A stretch of 64,000 bases of DNA from Magnetococcales bacterium WMHbin3 (GCA_002753185.1 PDZX01000011.1:1-64000); one strand, 5' to 3'. Counted from the stretch's first letter, positions 52,913 to 63,265 are shown. Numbers and translations are program-made. Notes: generated by a model from the letters alone, not told the origin.

Positions 52913-55330
52913 TCATCCCGGCAGCGCCACCAGACTCACCCTGGGGAATCCTCCGTGAAAATCGCACAGTTCCTGCGGCGCGTCCGTGCCGTGCCCGTAA
53001 TGGCCGAACACCACGCCCCGCGGGACCCGCTCATCGAGATCCACGCGCAATTCCACCTTCTTGTCACCCTGCAGCAAGCGGACGAGTCCATCTTGCGCCA
53101 CGCGCAGCCCGGCGGCGTCTCCCGGATGGATTCGCACGCGTCCCTCACGGGCCAGTTTGCCCAACACCTTGGAACGACGCGCCACCGGGTCGTCCTGGTG
53201 GAAGGACGGCTCCAGGACCAGCAGTATGCCGGCATGCGCCGCATCCTCCGCCGTGGCCTGGGGCAGGGGCAGCCCCAACGTCACCGGACTGTGATCGCAG
53301 GCCCTGGGCGATTCGCCGGCGGCGAGCTTGCTCAGGTCGTAGCGGTGATCCTTGCCGGCCATGGTCTTGCGCAGCGCGGCCAGATCGTTGTAGCCGAGCG
53401 GCGCGGCGAAGCGATCGCTCAAGGCGCGCAGGATCCGCCAATCCTCCTTGGCCTCCAGGGGACCGGTCACCGCCCGACCGCTCACCTGGGCGCGGCCCTC
53501 GCAGTTGGTCAGGGTCATCGATTTTTCCCCCGGCGTCAGTCCAGGCAGCACCACCGCCGCGCCCTTGGCCACCTCCGAGGCGAAGGCGCCCAGATGGATC
53601 ACCAGTGCCTTCTCCAGCGCGCGCCGCGCCAGTTCCCGGTCCAGGGACTCCTCCAGAGGATCGCACCCCAGCAGCACCAGCACCTTGATCCGGCCCTCCG
53701 CCGCCGCCGCCAGGATCTGGGCCGCGTTCATGCCGGTGTTCTCCAGACGGGCATAGCCCGGTCCCCGATGGGGCACCACGCCGAAATCCTGCGCCGCCGC
53801 AGCATTGCCGCGCGAGGAGACCCGATTGAAGCCGTTCCACTCGCCGCCCAGGGCGCCCAACCGCTCCAGGATCGCCACGCTCAAACGGCGCAACGCTTCC
53901 GCTTGCGGATGGTTGATGGCATGATCCCCCAGCAACACCACCGGTCTTTTCGCCCCCTTCAGGGCTTCGCCCATGGCCGTGATGCGCACGTCCCCGGCGG
54001 ACTCGCCCTGCAATACCCCCAGCAGGGCAGCCAAAATCCTCGGCTCCTCGCCCGGACGCACCACCATTTCGGTCAGGTTCAGCAGATTGGCGCGCAGTTG
54101 ACGCGGCTGGATCGTGAAGACCCGCGCCCCGGCCTGCGTGGCCCGCCGCAGACGGAAATTGAGCAACGGGGTCTCGAAACGGGGATCGCTCCCCACCAGC
54201 AGGATCACGTCCGCCTTGGGCAGATCGATCAGCGCGGTGTTCATCAGCAGGTCGGCGCGGGTCAACGGCTCCGCGTCAGCGGAGAAATCCCGCTGCCGCA
54301 AACGATGATCCAGATGCGGCGTGCCTACCACATTGCGCAGGAAATCCTGGAAGGCGTACAGCTCCTCGGCCCCCTGCCCCGCCACGGAGGCCAGGCCGGC
54401 CACCTCCTCCGGCTTGACCCCCTTGAGGATCTCCGCCGCCCGGTCCAGGGCCTCGGCCCAGCCGGTTTTCCGCAAGGCGCCGTTCTGGGGGGGGACGCGC
54501 AGCATCGGGGCCTCCAGGCGCTCCACTTGCAGACCGTCGCAGGCGAAGCGGCCCTTGTCGCAGATCCAGGTTTCGTTCCCTTCCGCCCAGCGCCGCGCCA
54601 TGACCCGCAAAATCGCGCCGTCCTTGTGGTCCATGCGCGTGTGGCAGCCGACCGAGCAGTGACCGCACACCCCTTCGGTTTTCTTGAGTTCCCAGCCCCG
54701 CGCCAGGAAATGGAAGGGCTTGTTGTTCAACGCCCCCACCGGGCAAAGCTGCGCCAGGTTGCCGGTCAGCTCCGAGCCGAGATGGAGATCCTTGAAGGGT
54801 CCCACCCGCATGTGATCGCCACGGTAGACCGCGCCCATCTCCTCCACCCCGGAGACATCCTCGGAAAAGCGGATGCAACGGGTGCAGTGGATGCAGCGGT
54901 TCATCTCGGCCTCGATCAGGTGACCGAGATCGTGATTGGGAACCTGGCGCTTGTGATCGTGGAAGCGCGAGCGATCCGGTCCGTATTTCATGGCCAGATC
55001 CTGCAAGGTACACTCGCCGCCCTGATCGCACACCGGGCAGTCCAGCGGATGGTTGATCAGCAGGAACTCCAGCACCCCCTGACGCGCCTTTTGCACCATT
55101 TCCGAGCCGGTCTTCACCACCATGCCATCCGAAACCGGCATGGCGCAGGAGATGACCGGTTTGGGCATCTTCTCCACTTCCACCAGGCACATGCGGCAGT
55201 TGCCGGAGATCGGCAGGCGCGGGTGATAGCAGAAATGAGGAATGTAGATTCCCAACAGCCTGGCGGCCTCCATGATGGTGGTGCCCGGCTTGACGTCAAT
55301 CTCCTTCCCGTCGATGATCAGAGTAGGCAT
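52913..55330 (-). CDS. nuoG: NADH-quinone oxidoreductase subunit G
   Basis: 805 aa. The N-terminal domain holds a [2Fe-2S] site (CYHPRLPISGNCRMC), then CPVCDQGGEC with its upstream His, and the [4Fe-4S] motif CIHCTRCIRF. A molybdopterin-oxidoreductase-like domain follows with CGHCSVGC and a later Cys, so an N7-type cluster may be present. The start MPTLIIDGKEIDVKPGTT is typical. It carries electrons from NuoF to NuoI. It sits 16 bp after nuoF. Confidence 0.95.
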   Translation of the reverse strand: MPTLIIDGKEIDVKPGTTIMEAARLLGIYIPHFCYHPRLPISGNCRMCLVEVEKMPKPVISCAMPVSDGMVVKTGSEMVQKARQGVLEFLLINHPLDCPVCDQGGECTLQDLAMKYGPDRSRFHDHKRQVPNHDLGHLIEAEMNRCIHCTRCIRFSEDVSGVEEMGAVYRGDHMRVGPFKDLHLGSELTGNLAQLCPVGALNNKPFHFLARGWELKKTEGVCGHCSVGCHTRMDHKDGAILRVMARRWAEGNETWICDKGRFACDGLQVERLEAPMLRVPPQNGALRKTGWAEALDRAAEILKGVKPEEVAGLASVAGQGAEELYAFQDFLRNVVGTPHLDHRLRQRDFSADAEPLTRADLLMNTALIDLPKADVILLVGSDPRFETPLLNFRLRRATQAGARVFTIQPRQLRANLLNLTEMVVRPGEEPRILAALLGVLQGESAGDVRITAMGEALKGAKRPVVLLGDHAINHPQAEALRRLSVAILERLGALGGEWNGFNRVSSRGNAAAAQDFGVVPHRGPGYARLENTGMNAAQILAAAAEGRIKVLVLLGCDPLEESLDRELARRALEKALVIHLGAFASEVAKGAAVVLPGLTPGEKSMTLTNCEGRAQVSGRAVTGPLEAKEDWRILRALSDRFAAPLGYNDLAALRKTMAGKDHRYDLSKLAAGESPRACDHSPVTLGLPLPQATAEDAAHAGILLVLEPSFHQDDPVARRSKVLGKLAREGRVRIHPGDAAGLRVAQDGLVRLLQGDKKVELRVDLDERVPRGVVFGHYGHGTDAPQELCDFHGGFPRVSLVALPG

Positions 55331-55346
55331 TTTGCAAGCTTGCTCC

Positions 55347-56621
55347 TCAACCCGCCATGCAGCGGCCATGCTCCACGTGGTATACGAATTCGTCCCTGAA
55401 CGCCCGGATCGCGCCGGTGATCGGCCCGGTGGCCGCATCGCCCAAGGCGCATATGGTCTTGCCCGCGATGTTGTTGGAGATGTCCAACAGCAGGTCGATC
55501 TCCTCCAGGGTGCCCTTGCCCGCTTCCATGCGGTCCATGATCTGCGACAACCATCCGGTGCCCTCCCGGCACGGCGTGCATTGGCCACACGACTCATGCC
55601 GATAGAAACGCGACAGCCGCGCCACCGCCCGCACGATGCAGACCGATTTGTCGATCACGATCACCGCTCCGGAACCGAGCATGCTCCCGGCCTTGCCAAT
55701 GGCGTCATAGTCCATGGTGATGGTCTCGCACACCTCGGCGGACAGGATCGGCGAGGAGGAGCCACCGGGGATCACCCCCTTCAGGTTCTTCCAGCCGCCG
55801 CGCACCCCGCCGGCGTGCTCCTCCAGCAGTTTCTTCAGCGGAATCCCCAGTTCCACCTCGTAGTTGCCGGGCTTGTTGACGTGGCCGGAGACCGAGAACA
55901 CCTTGGTGCCACTCGATTTCGCCACCCCCAGCGCCCCATACCAGGCCCCGCCGTGCTCGATGATGGCCGGAATCGAGGCGAGGGTCTCCACGTTGTTGAT
56001 CACCGTCGGACAATTGTACAGACCGATGTTGGCCGGAAACGGCGGCTTGATGCGCGGCTGCCCCTTCTTGCCCTCGATGGACTCGATCAGGCCGGTCTCC
56101 TCGCCGCACACATAGGCCCCGCCGCCACGATGGACCGCCAGATGAAACCGGATCCCCCTGCCCAGCACGTTGTCTCCCAGGATCCCCTTGGCGTAAGCCT
56201 CGTCGATGGCCGACTGCAACCGTTCCGCCTCGCGGTAGAACTCGCCGCGGATGTAGATGTAGCCCTGCTCCGCCCCCACCGCGAAGGCGCAGATGATCAT
56301 CCCCTCGACCAGCAGATGCGGATCGTAGCGCAGGATGTCGCGGTCCTTGCAGGTACCGGGTTCCCCCTCGTCGGCGTTGCAGCACAGGTAACGGGGCCGG
56401 GGGTCGTTCTTGGGGATGAAGGACCACTTCAGCCCGGCGGGAAAGCCCGCGCCGCCACGACCGCGGATGCCCGCCTTCTTCACTTCGTCGATCACCTCGT
56501 CGCAGCCCATCTCGATGGCCTTGAGCGCCGACCGGTAGCCGCCCTGCGACTCGTAGACCGCGAGGGTGTGACTGTTGGCGAGGTGAATGTTTTTATAGAC
56601 GATCTTCATGAATCCGCTCAT
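55347..56621 (-). CDS. nuoF: NADH-quinone oxidoreductase subunit F
   Basis: 424 aa flavoprotein that binds NADH and FMN. Visible motifs are GRGGAGFPAGLKW (FMN/NADH), GGGAYVCGEETGLIES and the [4Fe-4S] motif SCGQCTPCREG with a later Cys (ICALGD). The start directly abuts the nuoE stop; an ATG at 56609 is the alternative. Confidence 0.96.
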   Translation of the reverse strand: MSGFMKIVYKNIHLANSHTLAVYESQGGYRSALKAIEMGCDEVIDEVKKAGIRGRGGAGFPAGLKWSFIPKNDPRPRYLCCNADEGEPGTCKDRDILRYDPHLLVEGMIICAFAVGAEQGYIYIRGEFYREAERLQSAIDEAYAKGILGDNVLGRGIRFHLAVHRGGGAYVCGEETGLIESIEGKKGQPRIKPPFPANIGLYNCPTVINNVETLASIPAIIEHGGAWYGALGVAKSSGTKVFSVSGHVNKPGNYEVELGIPLKKLLEEHAGGVRGGWKNLKGVIPGGSSSPILSAEVCETITMDYDAIGKAGSMLGSGAVIVIDKSVCIVRAVARLSRFYRHESCGQCTPCREGTGWLSQIMDRMEAGKGTLEEIDLLLDISNNIAGKTICALGDAATGPITGAIRAFRDEFVYHVEHGRCMAG

Positions 56622-57134
56622 TCAAGGCAGACGGTCAATGATTTCCGCCACTTTATCGACGGTCAGATTTTCGTAATAGTCGTCGTTGATCTGCATCATC
56701 GGGGCGTTGACGCAGGCCCCCAGGCACTCCACCTCGCGCAGCGTGAACCGCTTGTCCTCGGTGGTCTGACCCACCTTGATGCGCAATTTGGTCTTGAGTG
56801 CCTCCATGATGCGATCCGAGCCGCACAGCCAGCAGGAGATGTTCGTGCAGGCCTGCACGTGATATTTCCCCACCGGTTGCAGATTGTACATCGTGTAGAA
56901 GGTGGCCACCTCGTACACGCGGATGGGCGGCATCTCCATCACCTCCGCCACGTAATCCAGGCTCTCCCTGGAGAGCCACCCGCCGAACTCGCGTTGCGCC
57001 AGGTGCAGGACCGGCATCAATGCGGAGGCCCGCCGGTCACGGGGATACCGTTTGTAGATCTCCTGGATCTGTTGCAGCGCCTCCTCGGAAAAGCGAGGCC
57101 TGGCCGCACTGGAAACCGTGTTCCGCTCGTTCAT
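56622..57134 (-). CDS. nuoE: NADH-quinone oxidoreductase subunit E
   Basis: 170 aa thioredoxin-like [2Fe-2S] subunit. Ligand cysteines lie in [12 protein letters not shown] and [12 protein letters not shown]. Partner of NuoF in the NADH module. It lies 33 bp after nuoD. Confidence 0.95.
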   Translation of the reverse strand: MNERNTVSSAARPRFSEEALQQIQEIYKRYPRDRRASALMPVLHLAQREFGGWLSRESLDYVAEVMEMPPIRVYEVATFYTMYNLQPVGKYHVQACTNISCWLCGSDRIMEALKTKLRIKVGQTTEDKRFTLREVECLGACVNAPMMQINDDYYENLTVDKVAEIIDRLP

Positions 57135-57167
57135 GAAACGTGCCTTACGCCCAAGTCTTGAGTGTGA

Positions 57168-58352
57168 TCAACGATCGATCTCGCCAAAAACGATGTCGAT
57201 GCTCCCCACCAGGGTGGTGACATCCGCCAGCATGTGCCCGACCAACATGCTCTTCATCGCCTGCAGGTGGTTGAATCCGGCAGCCCGGATCTTGACCCGG
57301 TAGGGCTTGCTCTCGCCGTGAGAGATGATGTAGACCCCCAACTCCCCCTTCGGGGATTCGGTGGCGACATAGATCTCGCCCGGCGGAACCTCGTATCCCT
57401 CGCTGAACTGCTTGAAATGCACGATCAGCGACTCCATCCCTTCCTGCATTTCCTTGCGGTAGGGGATCGAATTCTTGAACAGCTCGGTCTTGATGGGACC
57501 GGGCCGCATCTGGTCCAGGCACTGGCGGATGATGTGGTTGCTCTGACGCAACTCCTCGACCCGCACCAGGTAACGGTCGTAGCTGTCACCGTTCTTGCCG
57601 ATGGGGATGTCGAACTCCAGCCGGTCGTAGGCATCGTAGGGTTCGGCCTTGCGCAGGTCCCAGGCGATGCCCGAACCGCGCAGCATCGGCCCGACGAAGC
57701 CCAGATCCAATGCCTCCCTGGCCGACACCACCCCGATATTCACCAGCCGCTGCTTCCAGATGCGGTTGTTGGTGAGCAGGATTTCGTACTCGTCGATCTT
57801 GGCCGGGAAGTCGTCGGTGAAGTCACGGATTTTCTGTTCCAGGCCTTCCGGCAGATCACGGGCCACCCCGCCGGGACGGAAGTAGGCGGCATGCATGCGC
57901 GCGCCGCTGGCCGCCTCGTAGATGTCCATGATCCGCTCCCGTTCCCGGAAGCAGTAGATGAACATGGTCATGGCGCCCACGTCGAGGCCATGGGCGGCCA
58001 GGAAGAGCAGATGATTGAGGATGCGGGTCAGCTCGGAGAAGATCACGCGGATGTATTGCGCCCGCACTGGCGCGGTGATCCCCAGCAGCCGCTCCACGGC
58101 CAGCACCCAGGAGTGCTCCTCGGCGATCATCGACATGTAGTCGAGGCGGTCGAAATAGGGCAGGCCCTGGAGATAGGTCTTGTGTTCCAGCAGCTTTTCC
58201 GTGCCCCGGTGCAGGAAGCCGATATGCGGATCGGCGCGCACCACCACCTCGCCGTCCAGCTCCAGGAGCAGGCGCAACACGCCATGCGCCGCCGGATGCT
58301 GAGGGCCGAAGTTGACCGTGTAGTTGATGAATTCCGTCTCTGTGTCTTTCAT
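57168..58352 (-). CDS. nuoD: NADH-quinone oxidoreductase subunit D
   Basis: 394 aa, full length and not fused to NuoC. Signatures are [39 protein letters not shown] and the quinone-site His and Tyr in the same stretches. The ATG at 58352 is preferred; 58361 would be TTG. Confidence 0.96.
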   Translation of the reverse strand: MKDTETEFINYTVNFGPQHPAAHGVLRLLLELDGEVVVRADPHIGFLHRGTEKLLEHKTYLQGLPYFDRLDYMSMIAEEHSWVLAVERLLGITAPVRAQYIRVIFSELTRILNHLLFLAAHGLDVGAMTMFIYCFRERERIMDIYEAASGARMHAAYFRPGGVARDLPEGLEQKIRDFTDDFPAKIDEYEILLTNNRIWKQRLVNIGVVSAREALDLGFVGPMLRGSGIAWDLRKAEPYDAYDRLEFDIPIGKNGDSYDRYLVRVEELRQSNHIIRQCLDQMRPGPIKTELFKNSIPYRKEMQEGMESLIVHFKQFSEGYEVPPGEIYVATESPKGELGVYIISHGESKPYRVKIRAAGFNHLQAMKSMLVGHMLADVTTLVGSIDIVFGEIDR

Positions 58353-58370
58353 TGCCAGCAACCGGAAGAG

Positions 58371-58922
58371 TTAGAGCGCACGGCGATAGGGTTCGCGATC
58401 GGCGATTTCCAGCGCCACCGGTTCCCGTACCAGACGACCCACGGCTTCATCGTAGCGCATCTCGTACCGGCCCACGACCGGGAAGTCCTTGCGCAGGGGA
58501 TGGCCATCGAAATCATAATCGTTGAGAATCCGCCGCAGGTCCGGATGACCGGAAAAGAGGATCCCCATCAGGTCATAGGTCTCCCGTTCGTACCAGTCCG
58601 CGCAGCTCCAGATGCCGATGACCGAGGGAATGGCCTCCCCTTCGCCGAGGCCGGTCTTGACCCGCAGGCGATGGTTTTTGTGGACCGAGAGCAATTGATA
58701 CACCACGTCGAAGGGCGGAGTGCGCTCCGGGTAGTGGACCCCGGCCAGATCGATCATCTGGGTGAAGTCCAGTTCCGGGTCGTCCCGCAGGAGGGTCATG
58801 GTGTCCAGGAGACGGTCCACCGGGACATGCAGGATCAAGGCATCCGCGAGCCGCTGGGTGGTGAGGTCCGGCAGGCGTTGCGCGATGCACGTAGCGAGAG
58901 TATCCAGTTTTTCCGGAGTCAT
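58371..58922 (-). CDS. nuoC: NADH-quinone oxidoreductase subunit C
   Basis: 183 aa. It contains the family block [20 protein letters not shown] followed by [19 protein letters not shown]. It packs with NuoD in the connecting arm. The gene starts 4 bp after nuoB ends. Confidence 0.95.
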   Translation of the reverse strand: MTPEKLDTLATCIAQRLPDLTTQRLADALILHVPVDRLLDTMTLLRDDPELDFTQMIDLAGVHYPERTPPFDVVYQLLSVHKNHRLRVKTGLGEGEAIPSVIGIWSCADWYERETYDLMGILFSGHPDLRRILNDYDFDGHPLRKDFPVVGRYEMRYDEAVGRLVREPVALEIADREPYRRAL

Positions 58923-58926
58923 GGCC

Positions 58927-59472
58927 CTAACCCGTTAGCTTGGCGGAACGACGGATGCCATTCTCGCCCCAACCCGACGCGAAGGTATGGGTGCGGTGGA
59001 TCTTTTTGTGGAGTTGCAGGATGCCGTACAGGAAGGCCTCGGCGGTGGGGGGGCAACCGGGGATGTAGACGTCCACCGGCAGGATCCGGTCGCAGCCGCG
59101 CACCGTGGAGTAGCCGTAATGATAATAGCCACCGCCGTTGGCGCAGGAGCCCATGGAGACCACCCAGCGGGGTTCCGGCATCTGGTCGTAGAGCTTGCGC
59201 AGCGCGGGGGCCATTTTGTTGGTCAGGGTCCCGGCCACGATGATGACGTCGGACTGCCTGGGGCTGCCGCGAAAAACGATGCCGAAGCGGTCGAGGTCGT
59301 AACGGCTGGCGCCGGCGTTCATCATTTCCACCGCGCAGCAGGCCAAGCCGAAGGTCATGGGCCACATGGAGGAGGTGCGTGCCCAGTTCGCCAGCGTATC
59401 CACCGAGGTGAGGAGATAGCCGCGCTCTCCCACTTCCCTGGAGACCTCCTGGATCTGTTCGTTCAATCCCAT
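58927..59472 (-). CDS. nuoB: NADH-quinone oxidoreductase subunit B
   Basis: 181 aa. It carries the N2 cluster ligands: the tandem cysteines in [11 protein letters not shown], then [11 protein letters not shown] and PGCPPTAEA. This is the last Fe-S cluster before quinone. The start overlaps the end of nuoA by 10 bp. Confidence 0.96.
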   Translation of the reverse strand: MGLNEQIQEVSREVGERGYLLTSVDTLANWARTSSMWPMTFGLACCAVEMMNAGASRYDLDRFGIVFRGSPRQSDVIIVAGTLTNKMAPALRKLYDQMPEPRWVVSMGSCANGGGYYHYGYSTVRGCDRILPVDVYIPGCPPTAEAFLYGILQLHKKIHRTHTFASGWGENGIRRSAKLTG

Positions 59473-59819
59473 TCCAGCGCCCCTTTCTTCCAGACGTAGG
59501 CATATCCCGCCACCAGCACCAGCAGGAACAAGATCATCTCCACAAAGCCGATCAGGCCGATCTGCTTGAAGGCCACGGCCCACGGAAACAGAAATGCGGC
59601 TTCGATGTCGAACACCACGAACATGATCGCGATCAGGTAGAAACGCACATCGAAGGGCATGCGGATCGCGGTGAGCGGGGCAAAACCGCACTCGTACTGT
59701 TCTCTTTTCTTGGGATCGGGTTTGCGTGGCCCCAACAGGAAAGACAGCAGTTGCATGGCGATGGCCATGCCGCCGGCAAGGGCCAGCAGGATCAGTATGG
59801 GGAAATAATTTTCAAGCAT
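59463..59819 (-). CDS. nuoA: NADH-quinone oxidoreductase subunit A
   Basis: 118 aa with three helices; signatures are [11 protein letters not shown] and [20 protein letters not shown]. First gene of the 14-gene operon. Its promoter should lie in the 119-bp gap up to 59938, where I see no clear sigma-70 boxes. Confidence 0.95.
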   Translation of the reverse strand: MLENYFPILILLALAGGMAIAMQLLSFLLGPRKPDPKKREQYECGFAPLTAIRMPFDVRFYLIAIMFVVFDIEAAFLFPWAVAFKQIGLIGFVEMILFLLVLVAGYAYVWKKGALEWD

Positions 59820-59938
59820 GCTGCCATCTCCTTGGCGTGTAGTGACTCAACGCTCGAACGGTTCCGAGTTCTACACCACCCGCATGGCCTGGTCAAGCCG
59901 CCATGATGCATTCACAGCAAAATAATTTGGTAGCGGCT

Positions 59939-61054
59939 TTATTGTACACCAATAATATGTGTAAACGCCGATCTGGTGCGCGCCAGCTCCCCTTTCAGGG
60001 CAGCCATGACCGATTGCCGGGTGGCGGCCTGGCCGAGGCTGAAGCGCAGCCATTCGGTGCGGTTGTCGATCAGATTGACGCCACCACCGGCAAAAAGGCC
60101 ATGCTGTGCGGGGTTGACCAGCAAATGGTCGTACACGGCCCGGTTGACGTCCGAGGCCAGGCCGAAGGGGTAGCCGAGGCAGGGGATGAGATCGATCCCC
60201 TGATTGTGCCAGAAGGCGGCATTGCGTTCGACGGTGCGGGTCACCTCATCGCGGTTCAGGCAGGAGAGGTTGCGGTGGTCTTCGGTGTGATTGGCGATCT
60301 CCCAGCCTTCCCGTTGCAGGTGCATGACCTCGGCCACGTTCAGATGGACCCGCAGTTCCCCCGGATCGCCGCGCAGCTCCCGGTAGACCCGATGAGCGAT
60401 CTGCTCCATGAGGTGGACATGGTAGAAACTCTTGGTCTGATGGAACAGTTGGCTGGAATCCTCGCTCCAGGGGAGTTGCGGGAAGCTGTCGCGCAACGCT
60501 GCGGCCAGTTGCGTGGCGCAGCCGCTGCCGGTGAGAACGGCGGTCAGGACCCGATACATGACCTCCCTGCCTTCGGCGAAGGAGGCGTTGACGAATACGG
60601 TCGGTCGGATGCCGCGGGCCTTCAGCACCGGATGGGCCAGATGGAGATTGTTGCGCAGTCCGTCGTCGAATGTGACGGCGAACATGGGCTGTTCCGGTCC
60701 CCCGCGTTGCCACAGGGAGGGGAGTTCGCTCAGGGCGATGGGGGTCATGCACTCCAGCATGATATCCAACTGAGCGGCGAACCGGCTGACGCTCACCTCG
60801 CCCTTGCGGTAATAGCGTTCCCACTCCCTGCGGTTTTCCGGGTCCACCACGCTGTGGTAGACGAGAATGTAGACCCCCGGAGGGAACGCCTCCTGCCCCC
60901 AGCGGATCGGCTGGCGCAGTTGATTGGCCAGGCGCTGCCAGTACGAAGGGGGGGCCGATGGGGTGGGAACACAGGCCTCGATGGTGCGTTGCAGGACCGG
61001 CCAGGCGATGGCGTTCTGACGGTCGAGGAGTCCTGGTGGCGGGAAGGTATTCAT
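59939..61054 (-). CDS. Polysaccharide deacetylase family protein
   Basis: 371 aa. NodB-homology motifs are present: FAVTFDDGLRNN (catalytic Asp and metal Asp) and NHTEDHRNLS (HxxxH metal ligands). An extra N-terminal ~85 residues and the sequence YILVYHSVVDPENRREW fit enzymes that deacetylate cell-surface sugars; there is no signal peptide, so it may act on cytoplasmic precursors. Its ATG overlaps the stop of the glycosyltransferase gene by 1 bp (TAATG), so the pair is co-translated. Confidence 0.85.
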   Translation of the reverse strand: MNTFPPPGLLDRQNAIAWPVLQRTIEACVPTPSAPPSYWQRLANQLRQPIRWGQEAFPPGVYILVYHSVVDPENRREWERYYRKGEVSVSRFAAQLDIMLECMTPIALSELPSLWQRGGPEQPMFAVTFDDGLRNNLHLAHPVLKARGIRPTVFVNASFAEGREVMYRVLTAVLTGSGCATQLAAALRDSFPQLPWSEDSSQLFHQTKSFYHVHLMEQIAHRVYRELRGDPGELRVHLNVAEVMHLQREGWEIANHTEDHRNLSCLNRDEVTRTVERNAAFWHNQGIDLIPCLGYPFGLASDVNRAVYDHLLVNPAQHGLFAGGGVNLIDNRTEWLRFSLGQAATRQSVMAALKGELARTRSAFTHIIGVQ

Positions 61055-62088
61055 TACGGGTGGTCTCCCACACGCATGAGGGTGCGCGCCAGCCAGAGGG
61101 GCGAGCGCCAATGACGGCGCGCAGCGATGATGTCGGGGCGGCCGTCCAGCAGGGCAGTGAAGAGCGCCAGATAGTTCTGGCACATGCGTTCTGCGGTATG
61201 GGGGAAGGCGCGGATGCGTTCCCGCCAGGTGGCGAATTCGTCGAGCATGCGCGTCAAGGTGGCTTCGAGCGTATCCGGTGTGTATTCCAGGCCGAAGCCG
61301 ACGGCGTATTCCGGCATGGAACCGCTGTCTGGATAGAGCAGGGGCAGGCCGCAGAGGGCGCCTTCCAGGAGGTGATTGGGACCGGCCTCGTGGCGGGAGG
61401 CGGTGAGGTAGACGTCATGGCGGCACAACTCCTCGACCAGCGACGCGCCGGAGAGGGGTGGGAGATGATGCGCGTGACGGAATGCGACTCCCTCTGGGAG
61501 GTTGCCGATATAGGTGAAGGCCAGGCGTTCGCTCCAGGGAGGCGAGGCCAGGAGGGCATCGAGCTGGAGATAGAGGTCGATCCCCTTGTGGGCGTTGGTG
61601 CTCCAGTGGTGGGTGACGAGCCGCAGGCGGGGATTGTGGTCTTTTGGGCCGCAGCGCCATGTGCCGGCGTCGGCGCCGTTGAGGATGACGGTGACGGGCC
61701 GGTGGCCGAAGCCGGCCTCCCGGTAGCGGTCATGGAGCCACTGGCTGACGAAGACCGTATGATCCGCCACGCGGTTGGCCCGGATGCGGTAGCGGTTGAA
61801 GCGCTTTTCCGGGTCGTCGCGGGCTTCGCTGGAGTTGTTGATCCGATGGACGACCAGGGCGCGATGGTTCTTGAACAGCAGGTAGCGGAGGATTGCGACG
61901 TGATCGTAGGCCGAGATTTTGCGTGTCCTGTCCGGTTCCGCCAGGAGGATGATATCCAGATCACTGGAACGCAGGTCGAAGGAGACCTGGTGGCCATTGG
62001 CCACGAGATGATCCGCCAGTGCCTTGCCGAAGCGGTTGCCACCCCCCCAGGCTCCGGCTTGGAGCGTCATGCCGATACTGACATTCAT
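61054..62088 (-). CDS. Glycosyltransferase family 4-like protein
   Basis: 344 aa. The first half starts MNVSIGMTLQAGAWGGGNRF, a nucleotide-sugar-type loop, and the second has GT-B features: FVSQWLHDRYREAGF, VILNGAD, LVTHHWSTNAHKGIDLY, and the C-terminal AGPNHLLEGALCGLPLLYPD with the catalytic Glu region. It should add a sugar in surface glycan synthesis, with the deacetylase encoded just downstream. A second ATG at 62070 is possible, since the ribosome site before 62088 is weak. Confidence 0.83.
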   Translation of the reverse strand: MNVSIGMTLQAGAWGGGNRFGKALADHLVANGHQVSFDLRSSDLDIILLAEPDRTRKISAYDHVAILRYLLFKNHRALVVHRINNSSEARDDPEKRFNRYRIRANRVADHTVFVSQWLHDRYREAGFGHRPVTVILNGADAGTWRCGPKDHNPRLRLVTHHWSTNAHKGIDLYLQLDALLASPPWSERLAFTYIGNLPEGVAFRHAHHLPPLSGASLVEELCRHDVYLTASRHEAGPNHLLEGALCGLPLLYPDSGSMPEYAVGFGLEYTPDTLEATLTRMLDEFATWRERIRAFPHTAERMCQNYLALFTALLDGRPDIIAARRHWRSPLWLARTLMRVGDHP

Positions 62089-62313
62089 GCGGGGAGCCCC
62101 GGGTTCTCCAAAGGGGTTACGGTGTTGGGGTCGTGGGGGGCAGGGAGCCGATGACCGGGCATGATCGCGCCCGAAGTCCGGCGAAACGCCGCGTATGCAT
62201 GGAATCACCTTGCCTGATGGCAATTATCCTCACGACCCGGCGGAGATTCAAGGAAATTTGTTGCCCCGGCCAGATGGCCATCCGGACGATTTTCCGACCG
62301 TGCGCATGTGCCG

Positions 62314-62343
62314 TTGACAACGGCATCGGCCATCGTGTATAGA
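62314..62343 (+). promoter_or_regulatory. Promoter of tRNA-Phe
   Basis: A consensus TTGACA (62314-62319) and TATAGA (62338-62343), 18 bp apart, place the transcription start a few bases before the tRNA. The rest of the 265-bp gap from 62089 shows no gene. Confidence 0.65.
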
Positions 62344-62353
62344 TGGGAACCAG

Positions 62354-62429
<76 letters not shown>

Positions 62430-62437
62430 ATGAATTC

Positions 62438-62470
62438 AAAGGGTTGCGGTGAAAGCTGCAACCCTTTTTT
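62438..62470 (+). terminator. Rho-independent terminator of tRNA-Phe
   Basis: AAAGGGTTGC (62438-62447) pairs with GCAACCCTTT (62458-62467) around a 10-nt loop, and the T-run continues to 62470. Confidence 0.88.
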
Positions 62471-62600
62471 GTTGCCGATGTGTCATTCTCGTGTAATCCT
62501 CAAACCATCTCAACGCTCTTCCGGCCACAGAGTTCTTTGCGGGACGTCAACCTTGCCTTGATCCGCATGCACCCAAGCCATTTGCCGGCGACAAATCTGC

Positions 62601-62629
62601 TTGCAATGGCTTTTGGATAATGTTATACT
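62601..62629 (+). promoter_or_regulatory. Promoter of the MazE/MazF-type operon
   Basis: TTGCAA (62601-62606) and TATACT (62624-62629) are 17 bp apart, the ideal sigma-70 spacing. The antitoxin ATG is 40 bp further on. Confidence 0.75.
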
Positions 62630-62640
62630 TTTGTATAACA
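62621..62640. promoter_or_regulatory. Inverted-repeat operator overlapping the toxin-antitoxin promoter
   Basis: TGTTATAC and GTATAACA form a perfect 8-bp inverted repeat with a TTTT centre. It covers the -10 box, so binding by the AbrB/MazE-like antitoxin would block transcription, as is usual for autoregulated toxin-antitoxin operons. Confidence 0.7.
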
Positions 62641-62669
62641 TAAAACCTTAATGGATCAAGGAAACCCGG

Positions 62670-62927
62670 ATGCACACCGCAACGCTACGGAAGGTGGGTG
62701 GTTCAACCATGTTGTCGGTTCCCCCCGTTCTTTTGGACACCCTGGACCTTAAAGCAGGAGCCACGGTTGGCATTGCCATCGAGGATGGCCACCTGGTCAT
62801 CAATCCCATCCCGCGACCCAGTTACACCTTGGATGAACTACTGGCCAGGTGTCATACCACCACAGAACCAGCACCCCCGGAAGAGAAGGAATGGTTGGAT
62901 TCTTCTCCAATTGGAAATGAACTATAA
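62670..62927 (+). CDS. AbrB/MazE-type antitoxin
   Basis: 85 aa. The N-terminal swapped-hairpin fold is visible in LRKVGGSTMLSVPPVLLDTL and LKAGATVGIAIEDGHLVI, a DNA-binding AbrB domain; the acidic, Pro-rich tail (about 50-85) would bind the toxin. An AAGGA site precedes the ATG by 7-8 bp. The stop overlaps the toxin start by one base (TAATG). Confidence 0.9.
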   Translation: MHTATLRKVGGSTMLSVPPVLLDTLDLKAGATVGIAIEDGHLVINPIPRPSYTLDELLARCHTTTEPAPPEEKEWLDSSPIGNEL

Positions 62928-63265
62928 TGATTGCTGAACGGGGAGACATCTATCTGGTCAATCTGGACCCTACCTCCGGCCATGAAACTCAAGGAAAGAG
63001 ACCGGTACTGGTGGTCTCTCCATCCGCGTTCAACAAGGTGACCGGCGTTCCGATTGTGCTACCCATTACCACCAGTGGAAATTTTGCTCGCATGGCTGGA
63101 TTTGCCGTATCCTTGACGGGAACGGCAACGACAGGTATCATCCGTTGCGACCAACCCAGAGCACTGGATTTTCAATCCCGGTCCGCGAAAAAACTCGAGC
63201 ATGTTCCCGCCTCCATCATGGACGAGGTTCTGGCGAAGGTCGCAACCATCTGTTCGATCGCCTGA
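62927..63265 (+). CDS. MazF/PemK-type endoribonuclease toxin
   Basis: 112 aa, full length. It has the MazF pattern: ERGDIYLVNLDPTSGHETQG, RPVLVVSPSAFN, VLPITTS and GIIRCDQPRALDF with the conserved Arg and Thr catalytic region. It cleaves mRNA when the antitoxin is lost. Its start is coupled to the antitoxin gene. Confidence 0.93.
   Translation: MIAERGDIYLVNLDPTSGHETQGKRPVLVVSPSAFNKVTGVPIVLPITTSGNFARMAGFAVSLTGTATTGIIRCDQPRALDFQSRSAKKLEHVPASIMDEVLAKVATICSIA

Noticed and set aside
51752-55399. 1215-codon plus-strand open frame opposite nuoG and nuoH
   Set aside because: Antisense to two well-conserved complex I genes; no recognisable domain.
59871-60053. Small minus-strand open frame at the 3' end of the deacetylase gene
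   Set aside because: It overlaps the deacetylase in another frame, has no ribosome site and no recognisable product.
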